Assembly (NCBI GenBank): GCA_002722645.1
Contig: PBML01000011.1
Span: 44,191 to 56,502, forward strand
Length of the DNA stretch: 12,312 bases
Direction of reading: 5' to 3'
From: Acidobacteriota bacterium
Lineage (GTDB): Bacteria > Acidobacteriota > UBA890
Below, one piece after another: positions 1 to 7,513 of the stretch; the first letter of the stretch is position 1; every line of letters begins with the position of its first letter. The notes below the pieces were generated by a model. It was given only the letters and a program-made list of their open reading frames with translations. It made no database searches and was not told the DNA's origin. The translations under genes and the position numbers were made by a program.

Positions 1-26
1 CAAGCTTGACTTATATTCGCGGAATA

Positions 27-1427
27 ATGACCGACCCGACGCAAAGCGACCGCAGTCCATCTGTGCTCTGGATGTCAGCACCTTTGATGGTGTCGTTCGT
101 TATGCGATCGGCGTTTACTTTTGTCGACACAATCTACGCGGCGATAATCGGTGATGCTGCAGTGGCTGCGATCGGCTTAACTTTCACTTTCGAATTCGTG
201 ATGGTCGCCTTCTGGATCGGCCTCTCGACCGGCCTTACATCAGTTCTATCACGCAGCATCGGTGCGCACGAAGGCAAGAAGATTGAACAGTATCTGAGCG
301 CAGCATGGCGATTGGTTTGGTTCGTTTCTCCAATGTTCCTATTCGCTGGGATCGCCATCTGGATTGTCACACCACGGCTCAATGAGTGGTTTCCAGGGAT
401 TCAGCTTGATACGGAGACACTGCAGGCGTTTCGCATCTACGGGACGGTTTTGATTGGCGGCTCGGCATTTACGCAGTTTTGGTCGGTAATACCTGATTCG
501 ATCATCAAAGCGCACCAGGACACGCGCTCGACTATGTGGGCTGGAATCTGGTCAAACGTTGCGAATCTGGCGCTTAACACACTTTTCTTATTTGTCTTCG
601 GCTGGGGCATCTTCGGCATAGCATTCTCGACCGTCATCGGGCGCATTGCCGGGCTCGTGTACGCAATGAAAAAGGCGAGTGACCACGAAGCCCGTCGCCT
701 TGCCGAGGGTAGTGACATCAACCTTGACCAAGACCCCAACCCATACAAACCAATCCTGGCACTGGCTGTCCCAGCATCTATCACTTTCATCCTGATGGCA
801 GGCGAGACAGCCGTCGTCAACGGCTTCCTCGCTGGCAGCCCCGATTCAACATCGGCCATTGCCGCTTACTCTATTTACTACCGAATCATGACGTTCGCAG
901 CTATGCCGATGATCGCAATTAGTGTTGCTATGTTGCCGTTTGCCGCTAAACGCATCGGCGAGCGCGACGGTGCCGGGCTAAACCAAGGCCTGAAACAATC
1001 CGCAGTCGTCGCCATCATCTACGCTATAGGCATCATGACGCCTGCCGTATGGTTGTGGGGAGACCGGTTGGCCGCCTGGCTCTCGGAATCTCCATTGACG
1101 GCAGAATACGCTGCTTTTGGCTTACAGGTGGTACCGATTGCTTCGCTGATGTTCGCACCCTTTTTGCTGTGTCGGCCGGTGTTCGAGGCAATGGGCAGAG
1201 GGCGTCCTGGCCTCTATATCGCAATACTTCGTTACGTAGTTCTTACTTGGCCAGCCGCCTACATTGGCATCCAAGTAGCGCGAAACATGGGGCAGCCGGA
1301 CTTGTACGGAATCCTGATCGCTCTGGTCGGAATTGCTGGTGTATCGTCGGCTATGTTAGCGGCTTGGCTGCGCATCGTTCTTCCTCAAGCAGCCACCACA
1401 GCACTCGAGGAATCGCCGAATTCTTAA
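27..1427 (+). CDS. MATE-family multidrug/metabolite efflux transporter
   Basis: This is a polytopic inner-membrane protein of 466 residues, the usual length for the MATE (multi-antimicrobial extrusion) family, which exports cationic drugs or metabolites in exchange for Na+ or H+. About twelve hydrophobic segments are visible, arranged as two related halves (roughly residues 10-215 and 240-455), each opening with a similar short helix before the first membrane spans (VLWMSAPLMVSFVMRSAFTF and ILALAVPASITFILMAGETA). The linker around residues 216-240 is charged and cytoplasmic-looking. I chose the ATG at 27; a TTG seven codons earlier (position 6) keeps the frame open and cannot be excluded, because the window begins there. 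Only a weak GGA precedes the ATG. The stop lies 2 bp from the stop of the opposing cytochrome gene. Substrate cannot be told from sequence. Family assignment is firm; the exact subgroup (NorM-like or DinF-like) is not. Confidence 0.9.
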   Translation: MTDPTQSDRSPSVLWMSAPLMVSFVMRSAFTFVDTIYAAIIGDAAVAAIGLTFTFEFVMVAFWIGLSTGLTSVLSRSIGAHEGKKIEQYLSAAWRLVWFVSPMFLFAGIAIWIVTPRLNEWFPGIQLDTETLQAFRIYGTVLIGGSAFTQFWSVIPDSIIKAHQDTRSTMWAGIWSNVANLALNTLFLFVFGWGIFGIAFSTVIGRIAGLVYAMKKASDHEARRLAEGSDINLDQDPNPYKPILALAVPASITFILMAGETAVVNGFLAGSPDSTSAIAAYSIYYRIMTFAAMPMIAISVAMLPFAAKRIGERDGAGLNQGLKQSAVVAIIYAIGIMTPAVWLWGDRLAAWLSESPLTAEYAAFGLQVVPIASLMFAPFLLCRPVFEAMGRGRPGLYIAILRYVVLTWPAAYIGIQVARNMGQPDLYGILIALVGIAGVSSAMLAAWLRIVLPQAATTALEESPNS

Positions 1428-1429
1428 AC

Positions 1430-1948
1430 CTACTCAACGGTGCCAATCTGGACGCTGGCGAGACCAGGGCGACTTAACGAGCGAACATAGGCGACCAGAG
1501 CCACAAGCTCATCGTGGTTCACATGCGGAAACGCGGGCATGTTCGGGAAACCGCGGTCGATTCCACCGAAGCGAATCGTCTCGGCAATGGTGAGGTCGGT
1601 AATCGCGTTCATCACCTCGGCGTCCGTATAGTCGCGGGGGGGTGGGTCGAAAGCAGTCGCCGACGTACCGTCACCCTTACCGCTGTACCCATGGCACTGG
1701 ACACAATACTTGCGGTACGCAGTGCGCCCCATGTGCAACACCTCCGGTGTTACCAACACTTCAGCCACCTCGGTGACCGCTAAGTCGTTCTCCGGGGCTC
1801 CTTTGATGCAACCGGCAACAGCACAAACAAACATCCCCATGGACACGGCCGTGATTCGCCTCATGGCGAGACTAAATCCGGGTCTGCCGCACTGGTCAAG
1901 TCTCTTCGACACTGTTACGACCGGTGCCCCTAAGGAGACCGGTGCCAT
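1430..1948 (-). CDS. Monohaem c-type cytochrome, probable lipoprotein
   Basis: The protein has 172 residues from the chosen ATG and contains one haem c attachment motif CVQCH (C82, C85, H86), followed by the SGKGDG turn typical of class I cytochromes c. A likely distal Met ligand is M137 in FPNMPAF. A hydrophobic stretch preceded by two arginines (MRRITAVSMGMFVCAVAGC) ends in a lipobox VAGC (C47), so the mature protein is probably lipid-anchored and faces the periplasm, shuttling electrons for a respiratory or dehydrogenase partner. Start choice is awkward: a strong GGAGG lies 7 nt before the ATG at 1948, giving a 28-residue extension before the signal peptide. An internal ATG at 1864 would give a standard signal peptide but has no Shine-Dalgarno sequence. 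It is the last gene of the minus-strand run, 92 bp after the SDR gene. The electron partner is unknown. Confidence 0.85.
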   Translation of the reverse strand: MAPVSLGAPVVTVSKRLDQCGRPGFSLAMRRITAVSMGMFVCAVAGCIKGAPENDLAVTEVAEVLVTPEVLHMGRTAYRKYCVQCHGYSGKGDGTSATAFDPPPRDYTDAEVMNAITDLTIAETIRFGGIDRGFPNMPAFPHVNHDELVALVAYVRSLSRPGLASVQIGTVE

Positions 1949-1955
1949 CGTCAAG

Positions 1956-1960
1956 CCTCC
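1956..1960 (-). promoter_or_regulatory. Shine-Dalgarno deciding the cytochrome c start
   Basis: On the minus strand GGAGG sits 7 nt before the ATG at 1948. The TTG two codons further upstream (1954) would be only 1 nt from it, and the internal ATG at 1864 has nothing comparable. This favours 1948 as the start even though it places 28 residues ahead of the lipoprotein signal peptide. Confidence 0.65.
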
Positions 1961-2040
1961 TTTCCGGAAGCACTGACCTAGCGTCGTCAGCCCACCGCAA
2001 GATCTGCGAGCCAGGCGTGTCAGGGTTGCACCATGGCCTG

Positions 2041-2814
2041 CTAGCGAGCGCAGGTTAAATGTCGGCCCCCATCAAGACTCAATGTAACCCCAGTTACCCA
2101 TCCTGCCTGACTGGAAGCCAAGTAGATAATCGCTTCGGCAATATCTTTTGGTTGCCCCACCCGGCCTAGTGGATGGGTGGTCTTACTATGCTCGAGAAAC
2201 TCCTCGTAAGCATTCTCCTGCATGCCACTACGCCGGTGAAGGTTACTCACCACCACACCCGGATTCACGGCATTAACCCGGACACCCGACTCCGCCAGCT
2301 CAAGCGCCGCGCATCGGGTTAGCTGGTCGAGCCCGGCCTTGCTAACACAGTAGGCGAGGACCCCCGGAAAAGCTCGGAGCCCAGTAACACTGGAGACATT
2401 CACAATGTTGCCGGCCGTGGTTTGCAAGTACGGAAGGGCCGCTTGCATCAGAACGAAAACGCAGTCGAGATTGATCCGCATCATCTCCGCCCACCCTTCC
2501 TCCGTGGTCGAAGCGAGATCACCGCTGGCAATGATACCGGCGACGTTAACCAGAACGTCTAGCCGGCCCTTGAATGCAACCGCCTCATCAACGGCCGCCC
2601 GACATTGGGCACTTTCGTTTAAGTCAGCGACTACCATGACTGAACTAGCCCCGAGATCCTCAACCGCAGCCGAAGTCTCTTCCAGAGCACCGCGGTCACG
2701 ACCCAAAAGCGCCACTGCAGCTCCCTCTTCGGCAAAGCGCAACGCGGTGGCACGACCGATACCACTTGAAGCCCCTGTAACCAGGGCGACACGCTCGTCG
2801 AAGAGCTTGCTCAT
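2041..2814 (-). CDS. Short-chain dehydrogenase/reductase (FabG-like SDR)
   Basis: This is a classical SDR of 257 residues, the standard length. The Rossmann cofactor motif TGASSGIG spans residues 13-20. The NNAG motif appears as NVAG (90-93), and the catalytic tetrad is N114, S142, Y155 and K159 (YCVSK). NPG at 184-186 and the terminal SLDGG are also typical. G38-R39-D40 at the end of the second strand, with the arginine, suggests NADP(H) preference; that is an inference. Such enzymes reduce ketones or 3-oxoacyl thioesters or oxidise alcohols in the cytoplasm, and the substrate is not readable here. Nothing nearby (no acyl carrier protein or other fatty-acid gene) argues for true FabG. Its ATG directly abuts the trkH stop codon and its strong Shine-Dalgarno lies within the last trkH codons, so the two are very likely translated in a coupled way. 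Confidence 0.93.
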   Translation of the reverse strand: MSKLFDERVALVTGASSGIGRATALRFAEEGAAVALLGRDRGALEETSAAVEDLGASSVMVVADLNESAQCRAAVDEAVAFKGRLDVLVNVAGIIASGDLASTTEEGWAEMMRINLDCVFVLMQAALPYLQTTAGNIVNVSSVTGLRAFPGVLAYCVSKAGLDQLTRCAALELAESGVRVNAVNPGVVVSNLHRRSGMQENAYEEFLEHSKTTHPLGRVGQPKDIAEAIIYLASSQAGWVTGVTLSLDGGRHLTCAR

Positions 2815-4440
2815 CTATGCCACCTCCTCCGTTTGGTACGCAAACCGACGCCAGTGAGCCCCGCGCCACACCCCAGGTTGCAAGAAAATCAGTACCGCCA
2901 TGACCTCTAATCGACCAACCCACATGTTTACAAACAGTACCCACTTACTAAACGAATTGAATTCGGCGTACGTCTCCATCGGCCCAACCTTGCCGAAGCC
3001 CGGTCCGATGTTGCCCAACGTCGCGATGCTTGCCGTGATCCCGGTCATCATGTCGATTTTTGCGTCCTCGTAAACGCCGAAGCCAACTAGAACAACGACG
3101 CTAGAGGAAAAAATTACCAAATACATTAGAAAAAAAGCCATGATCGACTGCATGACGTCGGTCGAAACAACCCGTTTCCCCAAACACACGGGACGCACAC
3201 CGTGCGGGTGCAAAACCTTGAATAGCTCCACATAGGTAAACTTCGCCACCAACCACAAGCGGATCAACTTCGGCCCACCGGCGGCAGAACCGGCACATCC
3301 ACCGAGAAACATCAGTACCAGCAAAACCATCTTCGAACTATCGTTCCATAGGTTGAAATCGTCGGTCGCAAACCCCGCGGTGGTCACAATCGTCAGTACC
3401 TGAAAGATCGACTGCCTTGCAATCGTTTCGATGTTGGCCTGATTGAGAACCGCATCCCCTGGCGCGCCCTCGAGGTAAGCCTGGCTAGGCGCCTGCGAAA
3501 ACTGGTGCAAGAACCCGCCGAGTAACAACGAAGCGGCGAGTACAACCACCACGTAGACCCGGAATTCTTCGTCGCGAAGAAGTGGTCTTGGATCCGGGAT
3601 ACGAAACTTAAAGACCGCCAGGGACAGCGACTTGCCGCGAAACAACTGGTACCACAACAAGTAGTTGGCCCCGGCAATGAAAATGAAGCCGATAAGGACC
3701 CACTCTGCCGCGTGGTTTCCATATCCGGCGATGCTCTCCGAATTCGGCGAGAAGCCACCCGCCGACATGGTGGTGAAGGCGTTGCAAAAGGCGTCGAACA
3801 GAGGCATCTCGAACCACCAGAGCATGGTGATTTCCACCCCGGTAAGTGCAACGTACAATCCCCACAGCCGCAGGGCCGTGCCCCGGATGCGGGGTGTGAG
3901 CCGTTCTTCGTCAGGGCCCGGCGCTTCTGCGAAGAATAGCTGGCGTCCAGCGATAGCGAGAGCCGGAAGGATGGCGATAAACAACGCGATGACTCCCATT
4001 CCACCAAGCCACTGGGTCATGCTTCGCCAGAAAAACAGCCCTTCGGAATAGAGGCTGAAGTCCTTAAAGATCGTCGCTCCCGTGGTCGTCAATCCGGACA
4101 TCGACTCAAATGCACCATCAACGAATGACATATCGCTCCGCACAACAAAAGGTGCCTGTTTAGTACCTTTCAGCAGATACGGGATGGCGGCGAAGAACGA
4201 CACCACGAGCCACGAAAATGCCACCACCGCAAGGCCTTCAACGCGGCTGAGTTCACGCTCACCGCGATGCAGCCGGCGCGCGAGTTCTCCAACGATTGCG
4301 GCACAGACTCCAGCGATGGCAAAGCTGACGGCTTGTTCATGGTTGCCGTAGTACAGATCGACAACAAGCGGAGCTACCAGCAAGATTCCGAACAATCGGA
4401 GTATCAGGCCGATCGTATGGGCAACTACTGCTAGGCGCAT
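2815..4440 (-). CDS. trkH: Trk-type potassium uptake channel subunit TrkH
   Basis: TrkH is the membrane pore of the Trk K+ uptake system, gated by cytoplasmic TrkA. The 541-residue protein shows the four filter-like P-loops of the family: TTTGAT at 118-123, TTMSAGGF at 223-230, TTAGFATDD at 353-361 and TLGNIGPGF at 474-482. The family's GRLE signature is at 509-512, in the segment carrying the conserved gating arginine region. The short loop GGCAGSAAGG (380-389) corresponds to the flexible intramembrane loop that gates the pore. Residues about 311-345 form a moderately long hydrophilic loop before the third P-loop. It follows trkA by 33 bp on the same strand. Only a weak GGTG precedes the ATG, 5 nt away, so translation may depend on trkA. 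Length is somewhat above that of E. coli TrkH. Identification is firm. Confidence 0.97.
   Translation of the reverse strand: MRLAVVAHTIGLILRLFGILLVAPLVVDLYYGNHEQAVSFAIAGVCAAIVGELARRLHRGERELSRVEGLAVVAFSWLVVSFFAAIPYLLKGTKQAPFVVRSDMSFVDGAFESMSGLTTTGATIFKDFSLYSEGLFFWRSMTQWLGGMGVIALFIAILPALAIAGRQLFFAEAPGPDEERLTPRIRGTALRLWGLYVALTGVEITMLWWFEMPLFDAFCNAFTTMSAGGFSPNSESIAGYGNHAAEWVLIGFIFIAGANYLLWYQLFRGKSLSLAVFKFRIPDPRPLLRDEEFRVYVVVVLAASLLLGGFLHQFSQAPSQAYLEGAPGDAVLNQANIETIARQSIFQVLTIVTTAGFATDDFNLWNDSSKMVLLVLMFLGGCAGSAAGGPKLIRLWLVAKFTYVELFKVLHPHGVRPVCLGKRVVSTDVMQSIMAFFLMYLVIFSSSVVVLVGFGVYEDAKIDMMTGITASIATLGNIGPGFGKVGPMETYAEFNSFSKWVLFVNMWVGRLEVMAVLIFLQPGVWRGAHWRRFAYQTEEVA
2821..2828 (-). promoter_or_regulatory. 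Shine-Dalgarno of SDR gene inside the trkH 3' end
   Basis: On the minus strand AGGAGGTG, a full-length anti-16S match, sits 6 nt before the SDR ATG at 2814. The same bases encode the end of TrkH (Glu-Glu-Val-Ala-stop). The next gene starts on the base after the trkH TAG, so ribosomes finishing trkH would be positioned to reinitiate. Confidence 0.8.
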
Positions 4441-4473
4441 ACTGGCACCAGGCGATACCCTACTGGGCCGCCT

Positions 4474-5811
4474 TTAACCGAAATATTTCTCGACCTTCTT
4501 CTTGGCATCTTTTGTGGCAACCACCAACAGATGGTCCCCCGGCTCCAATAGGTCATCCCCGTGCGGCACGATTTTCCGTTTCTCGCTCACCACCGCACCG
4601 ACAATGGCACCCGGCACCTTATCCAGATCCTTAACTTTCTTTCCAACTGGCCAGTCTTCAGGAACCTCGATTTCAATCACCGCTGCTTTGCCCTGCTCGA
4701 GCGTTGCGTGAAGGCTAGACTTGGGGGCCCGGAGCATAGTCTGTACCGCATCGACCGCGGTGCTCAACGCGTTGATCGCTACGTCGATGCCTACTCCCTC
4801 AAACAAGCCGATGTTGGTTGGGTTATTGACACGCGTGATGATCTTGGGGATACCCATTTGCTTGGCGAGCAGCGAACCTAGCAGGTTTTTTTCATCATCA
4901 CTGGTCACCGACACGAGCACATCGCTCTTTGCAATTTCTTCCTCGCGCAGAAGCGACAGGTCACTACCGTTGCCGTAAAGCACCATGCAATCGAGCTCAC
5001 TCGCGATCTCACCGCAGCGTTCCTGATCTACCTCGATCAGCTTCAGCTCTACCCCTTTATCGTGCTGGAGCTCTTTCGCAACCATCACCCCGACCGTTCC
5101 CCCGCCGATCACCGTAACTGTGTTGACCTTAGTCTTGCCCTTTTGAAACACCGATCGGGCAAACTTAGTAAGCGGCTCGTGCTCACCCATAAAGATAACT
5201 TTGTCGCCGGGATCGAACAGGGTGTCGGCACGCGGAATAGAGACCCGACCATCACTGATCAGAGCGACCGCGAGGACGCGCTTTGGCAGGCCGGCCTCCG
5301 TGACACGCTTACCTACCAGTGAAGAATCCTCGTCGATACGGTACTCCATTAAATCAATCTTGCCGCCGGCAAAATGCTCAACATCGATTGCTTCGGGCTC
5401 TCGAGCGATGAGAGCAATCTCTTTAGCAAGCCTCTGTTGCGGCCAGATCACCTTATCGATGTCGAAGATATCGTCATCCGTCTCACGACGGAAAGACTTG
5501 TAGTACTCCTCCTTGGAGACAAAACAGAACGTGAACAGGCCCTCCTCACCGAGGCGCTTGGCAGCCATGCAGGCGAGAATGTTCTGTTCGTCCGAATCGG
5601 AGCAGGCGACGAACTTATCCCTTGCGCTTAGCTCAAGGTCTTGCAGCGTTGCAATGTGGGTGGGTTTGCCGCGCGCAATCTGAACATCCAAGACCTCAAA
5701 GGGCCTTAAAATCTCCGGATCGTCTTCGATGACTACAACGTCATAATCGGCAGACAATTCACGGGCGAACTGCAAGCTGATTTCGCCCCCACCCCCGATG
5801 ACAATTCGCAT
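4474..5811 (-). CDS. trkA: Trk system regulatory subunit TrkA (two RCK modules)
   Basis: TrkA is the cytoplasmic nucleotide-binding ring that opens and closes TrkH in response to NAD(H)/ATP-type ligands. The 445-residue protein has the full duplicated architecture: RCK_N about 1-120, RCK_C about 145-225, RCK_N about 230-350 and RCK_C about 365-445. The second Rossmann motif is canonical (GGGTVG, 236-241, with an acid at the end of strand 2, IEVD). The first reads GGGEIS at 7-12, with serine replacing the third glycine, so ligand binding at that site may be altered. YGNGSD (279-284) matches the conserved GD/GxGSD turn of the family. A moderate AGAGG lies 8 nt before the ATG. It leads directly into trkH, the usual partner, and follows the sirtuin gene by 81 bp. 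I see no convincing promoter in that gap. Confidence 0.97.
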   Translation of the reverse strand: MRIVIGGGGEISLQFARELSADYDVVVIEDDPEILRPFEVLDVQIARGKPTHIATLQDLELSARDKFVACSDSDEQNILACMAAKRLGEEGLFTFCFVSKEEYYKSFRRETDDDIFDIDKVIWPQQRLAKEIALIAREPEAIDVEHFAGGKIDLMEYRIDEDSSLVGKRVTEAGLPKRVLAVALISDGRVSIPRADTLFDPGDKVIFMGEHEPLTKFARSVFQKGKTKVNTVTVIGGGTVGVMVAKELQHDKGVELKLIEVDQERCGEIASELDCMVLYGNGSDLSLLREEEIAKSDVLVSVTSDDEKNLLGSLLAKQMGIPKIITRVNNPTNIGLFEGVGIDVAINALSTAVDAVQTMLRAPKSSLHATLEQGKAAVIEIEVPEDWPVGKKVKDLDKVPGAIVGAVVSEKRKIVPHGDDLLEPGDHLLVVATKDAKKKVEKYFG

Positions 5812-5892
5812 CCGTTACGCCTCTTGTCGGTACCGAGGCCGCACCCTAACAGTTGCCTTACCAAAAAGCTTAACTTTACAAGCAGTTCAAAG

Positions 5893-6726
5893 CTATCCAT
5901 CCACGTCGGGAGTTAGAAGCGGTGGAACGGCCATTGCCGCCGTGTCGCGCAGAGAAACTTCACACATCGGCGTCAGCAGTGTTTCATTGGGGTTCACCTC
6001 AATAATCACACCACCAGCCTGGTGTGTAACCATGGCGACATTAGCGGCCGGTTGTACAACCGCGCTAGTGCCAACAATCAGGCAAGCATCAGATCGTGAC
6101 GCGCAGTCGAAGGCACGCTCAATGACCACTCCAAGAGGCTCGCCAAACCAAACAACGTCGGGCCGCATCAAACTGCCGCAATCATCACAGTGTGGCAGAG
6201 TCTCTTTTGAACTCACATCGATTAAGTCGCGGTGTTCACGGCAAAGTCCACAGGAGGTGCAGCGGACGTTGTAAAAGGTCCCGTGGAGTTCTAAAGGAAG
6301 AGCACGGTTGGCGTCACCACCATCGGTGAACGACACGCGTGGTTGTTTAGAATATTTATCCCCCATTACCGCTTCTCGGGCAGCAAGGGTGTGGAGACCA
6401 TCGACGTTTTGCGTCGCGATGACGACATCATCGCGACGCAAAGCAAATTCAGCGATCGCGCGGTGGGCATCATTGGGTCGGGACTTAGCGGCAGCGCGGC
6501 GGCGCTCTTCGTACCATTCCCAAACGAGGCGTGGATCGCGGTGAAAAGCCTCAGGCGTTGCCAAGTCTTCGGGGCGGTGCTTCTTCCAATGTCCCCCCGA
6601 ACCCCGGAAGGTCATAAGACCTGAGTCAACACTTAACCCAGCCCCGGTAAGTACAATGACTCCTCGCGAATCGCGCAAGATGTCACGCCCATGATCAATT
6701 TCGCTCACGTTAGCAGCGACAGCCAC
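5893..6726 (-). CDS. Sir2-family NAD-dependent protein deacylase, class III-like
   Basis: This 277-residue sirtuin removes acyl groups from protein lysines using NAD+. Visible core motifs are GAGLSVDSG (28-36), TFRG (39-42), TQNVDGLH (105-112), the catalytic histidine in ELHG (H148), the zinc cysteines C156/C159 and C180/C183, RPDVVWFGE (188-196), GTS (219-221) and EVN (243-245). Y72 and R75 in WYEERRR match the Tyr-x-x-Arg pair that recognises succinyl and malonyl lysine in SIRT5 and CobB, so desuccinylase as well as deacetylase activity is likely by family knowledge. Between TQNVDGLH and ELHG there are about 32 residues, some 20 more than in CobB. The start is GTG with no clear Shine-Dalgarno, 3 bp after the stop of the HAD gene, implying coupling. 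A later GTG (codon 7) is an alternative start. Confidence 0.93.
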   Translation of the reverse strand: MAVAANVSEIDHGRDILRDSRGVIVLTGAGLSVDSGLMTFRGSGGHWKKHRPEDLATPEAFHRDPRLVWEWYEERRRAAAKSRPNDAHRAIAEFALRRDDVVIATQNVDGLHTLAAREAVMGDKYSKQPRVSFTDGGDANRALPLELHGTFYNVRCTSCGLCREHRDLIDVSSKETLPHCDDCGSLMRPDVVWFGEPLGVVIERAFDCASRSDACLIVGTSAVVQPAANVAMVTHQAGGVIIEVNPNETLLTPMCEVSLRDTAAMAVPPLLTPDVDG

Positions 6727-6729
6727 CGA

Positions 6730-7422
6730 TCAACCCGTATCGCTACCAAACCGCTGCTCGACCCAATCGACCGCCCTGTTGAGGTCAGCAACTTCTACGG
6801 TTGGTAAAGGACAGTCGTCTGTAACTGTCTCAGACAAGCGGTTCACCCAAACAGTATTGATTCCCATACACACCGCTGGATGTATGTCATGGAAGTAACT
6901 CTGCGCAATGTGCAGTATCGCCGCTTGGTCTTCTTCATACATCTCAAGGGCATATTCAAAATGTCGCGTTGCCGGCTTGTAGCTACGCAGCTGCTGGGCC
7001 GTAACCAACAGATCAAAGTCGACGGTGAAATGCCGCCGGGTGCCAGCAAGAAGCTCATCGTCGATATTAGACAAGATACCGAGTTCAAACCCCATGGCAC
7101 CAAGCCGCTCCAAAGACCGATTTGAGTCAACGAATGGTTGCCAACTCGGAAGGCTGTCGGCGAGGTAGCCGGGCGATGCTGAGACTTCCCAGCCAAGTTG
7201 CGTCGAGATTTCCTTCTCCAGCAACTCCAGAATCTCGCGATAGGTGCGATAGTGTCCCGATTGAACCCGCATCTCGGCATCATGGTAAACGTTGAGAATT
7301 GTTTCTCGGTCCGTATGAAAGCCTTGCCGCTCGCCTTCGGCAATCAATGCCTGAGAGATCCCCGCATTCCAATCGATGAGCGTCCCATAGCAATCAAAGG
7401 TGATAATTCGCGGGCGGTTCAT
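6730..7422 (-). CDS. HAD-superfamily hydrolase, haloacid dehalogenase type II-like
   Basis: A cytoplasmic HAD phosphatase/dehalogenase of 230 residues. Motif I is FDCYGTL with the nucleophile D10; the usual second aspartate is tyrosine (Y12), which is characteristic of the L-2-haloacid dehalogenase branch and its relatives rather than of ordinary phosphatases. Motif II is LSN (S118, N119), motif III lysine is K149 in SYKPA, and motif IV is in AQSYFHDIHPA with D179. A helical cap occupies about residues 15-100. Whether the substrate is a haloacid or another small molecule cannot be told; many sequences of this branch have no dehalogenase activity shown. I chose ATG 7422 because the protein then begins just before the first strand; a TTG two codons upstream also stays in frame. 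There is no clear Shine-Dalgarno. It is the first gene of the minus-strand run and is followed by the sirtuin with only 3 bp between them. Confidence 0.9.
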   Translation of the reverse strand: MNRPRIITFDCYGTLIDWNAGISQALIAEGERQGFHTDRETILNVYHDAEMRVQSGHYRTYREILELLEKEISTQLGWEVSASPGYLADSLPSWQPFVDSNRSLERLGAMGFELGILSNIDDELLAGTRRHFTVDFDLLVTAQQLRSYKPATRHFEYALEMYEEDQAAILHIAQSYFHDIHPAVCMGINTVWVNRLSETVTDDCPLPTVEVADLNRAVDWVEQRFGSDTG

Positions 7423-7431
7423 GGTCAAAGC

Positions 7432-7500
7432 CTAGCAGGCGCTACGGCTCGGATGCCCAGTGACTGCTGCGATCGTGCTACTCGCGACCTAGCCTGCTAG
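7432..7500. repeat. Inverted repeat CTAGCAGGC / GCCTGCTAG in divergent region
   Basis: Perfect 9-bp arms at 7432-7440 and 7492-7500 are separated by 51 bp, just upstream of the HAD gene start. The right arm is itself part of a tighter palindrome, CTAGC-CT-GCTAG (7489-7500), and the left arm begins a shorter one, TAGC-AGGC-GCTA (7433-7444). The same nine bases occur once more at 2036-2044, over the SDR stop codon. Paired operators for a regulator of the divergent genes are possible, but the arms are short and no regulator gene is present. The rest of the 240-bp region between the HAD and dehydrogenase genes shows no clear sigma-70 promoter. Confidence 0.35.
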
Positions 7501-7513
7501 TGTACGCGGCGCG

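Noticed and set aside
437..859. 140-codon antisense frame inside the MATE gene
   Set aside because: The opposite strand encodes a convincing MATE transporter; the antisense product has no motif and no ribosome binding site context.
1049..1477. 142-codon plus-strand frame over the MATE 3' end and cytochrome c end
   Set aside because: It would overlap two well-supported genes; composition and lack of motifs mark it as a shadow frame.
1973..1990. CTGAC-N8-GTCAG inverted repeat between the SDR and cytochrome c genes
   Set aside because: A 5-bp stem without a T-run, in a 92-bp gap, is expected by chance.
3393..4007. 204-codon open frame overlapping trkH in another frame on the same strand
   Set aside because: It lies wholly inside trkH, whose P-loop motifs are intact. 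The alternative translation is rich in Ser, Arg and Cys with no recognisable domain, as expected of an out-of-frame shadow.
4450..4473. AGGCG/CGCCT inverted repeat in the trkA-trkH gap
   Set aside because: Five-bp arms with a 14-nt loop and no T-tract; too weak to call an attenuator.
5812..5892. Promoter or terminator between the sirtuin and trkA genes
   Set aside because: The stretch is AT-richer than its surroundings, but no -35/-10 pair with proper spacing and no GC stem plus T-run could be found.
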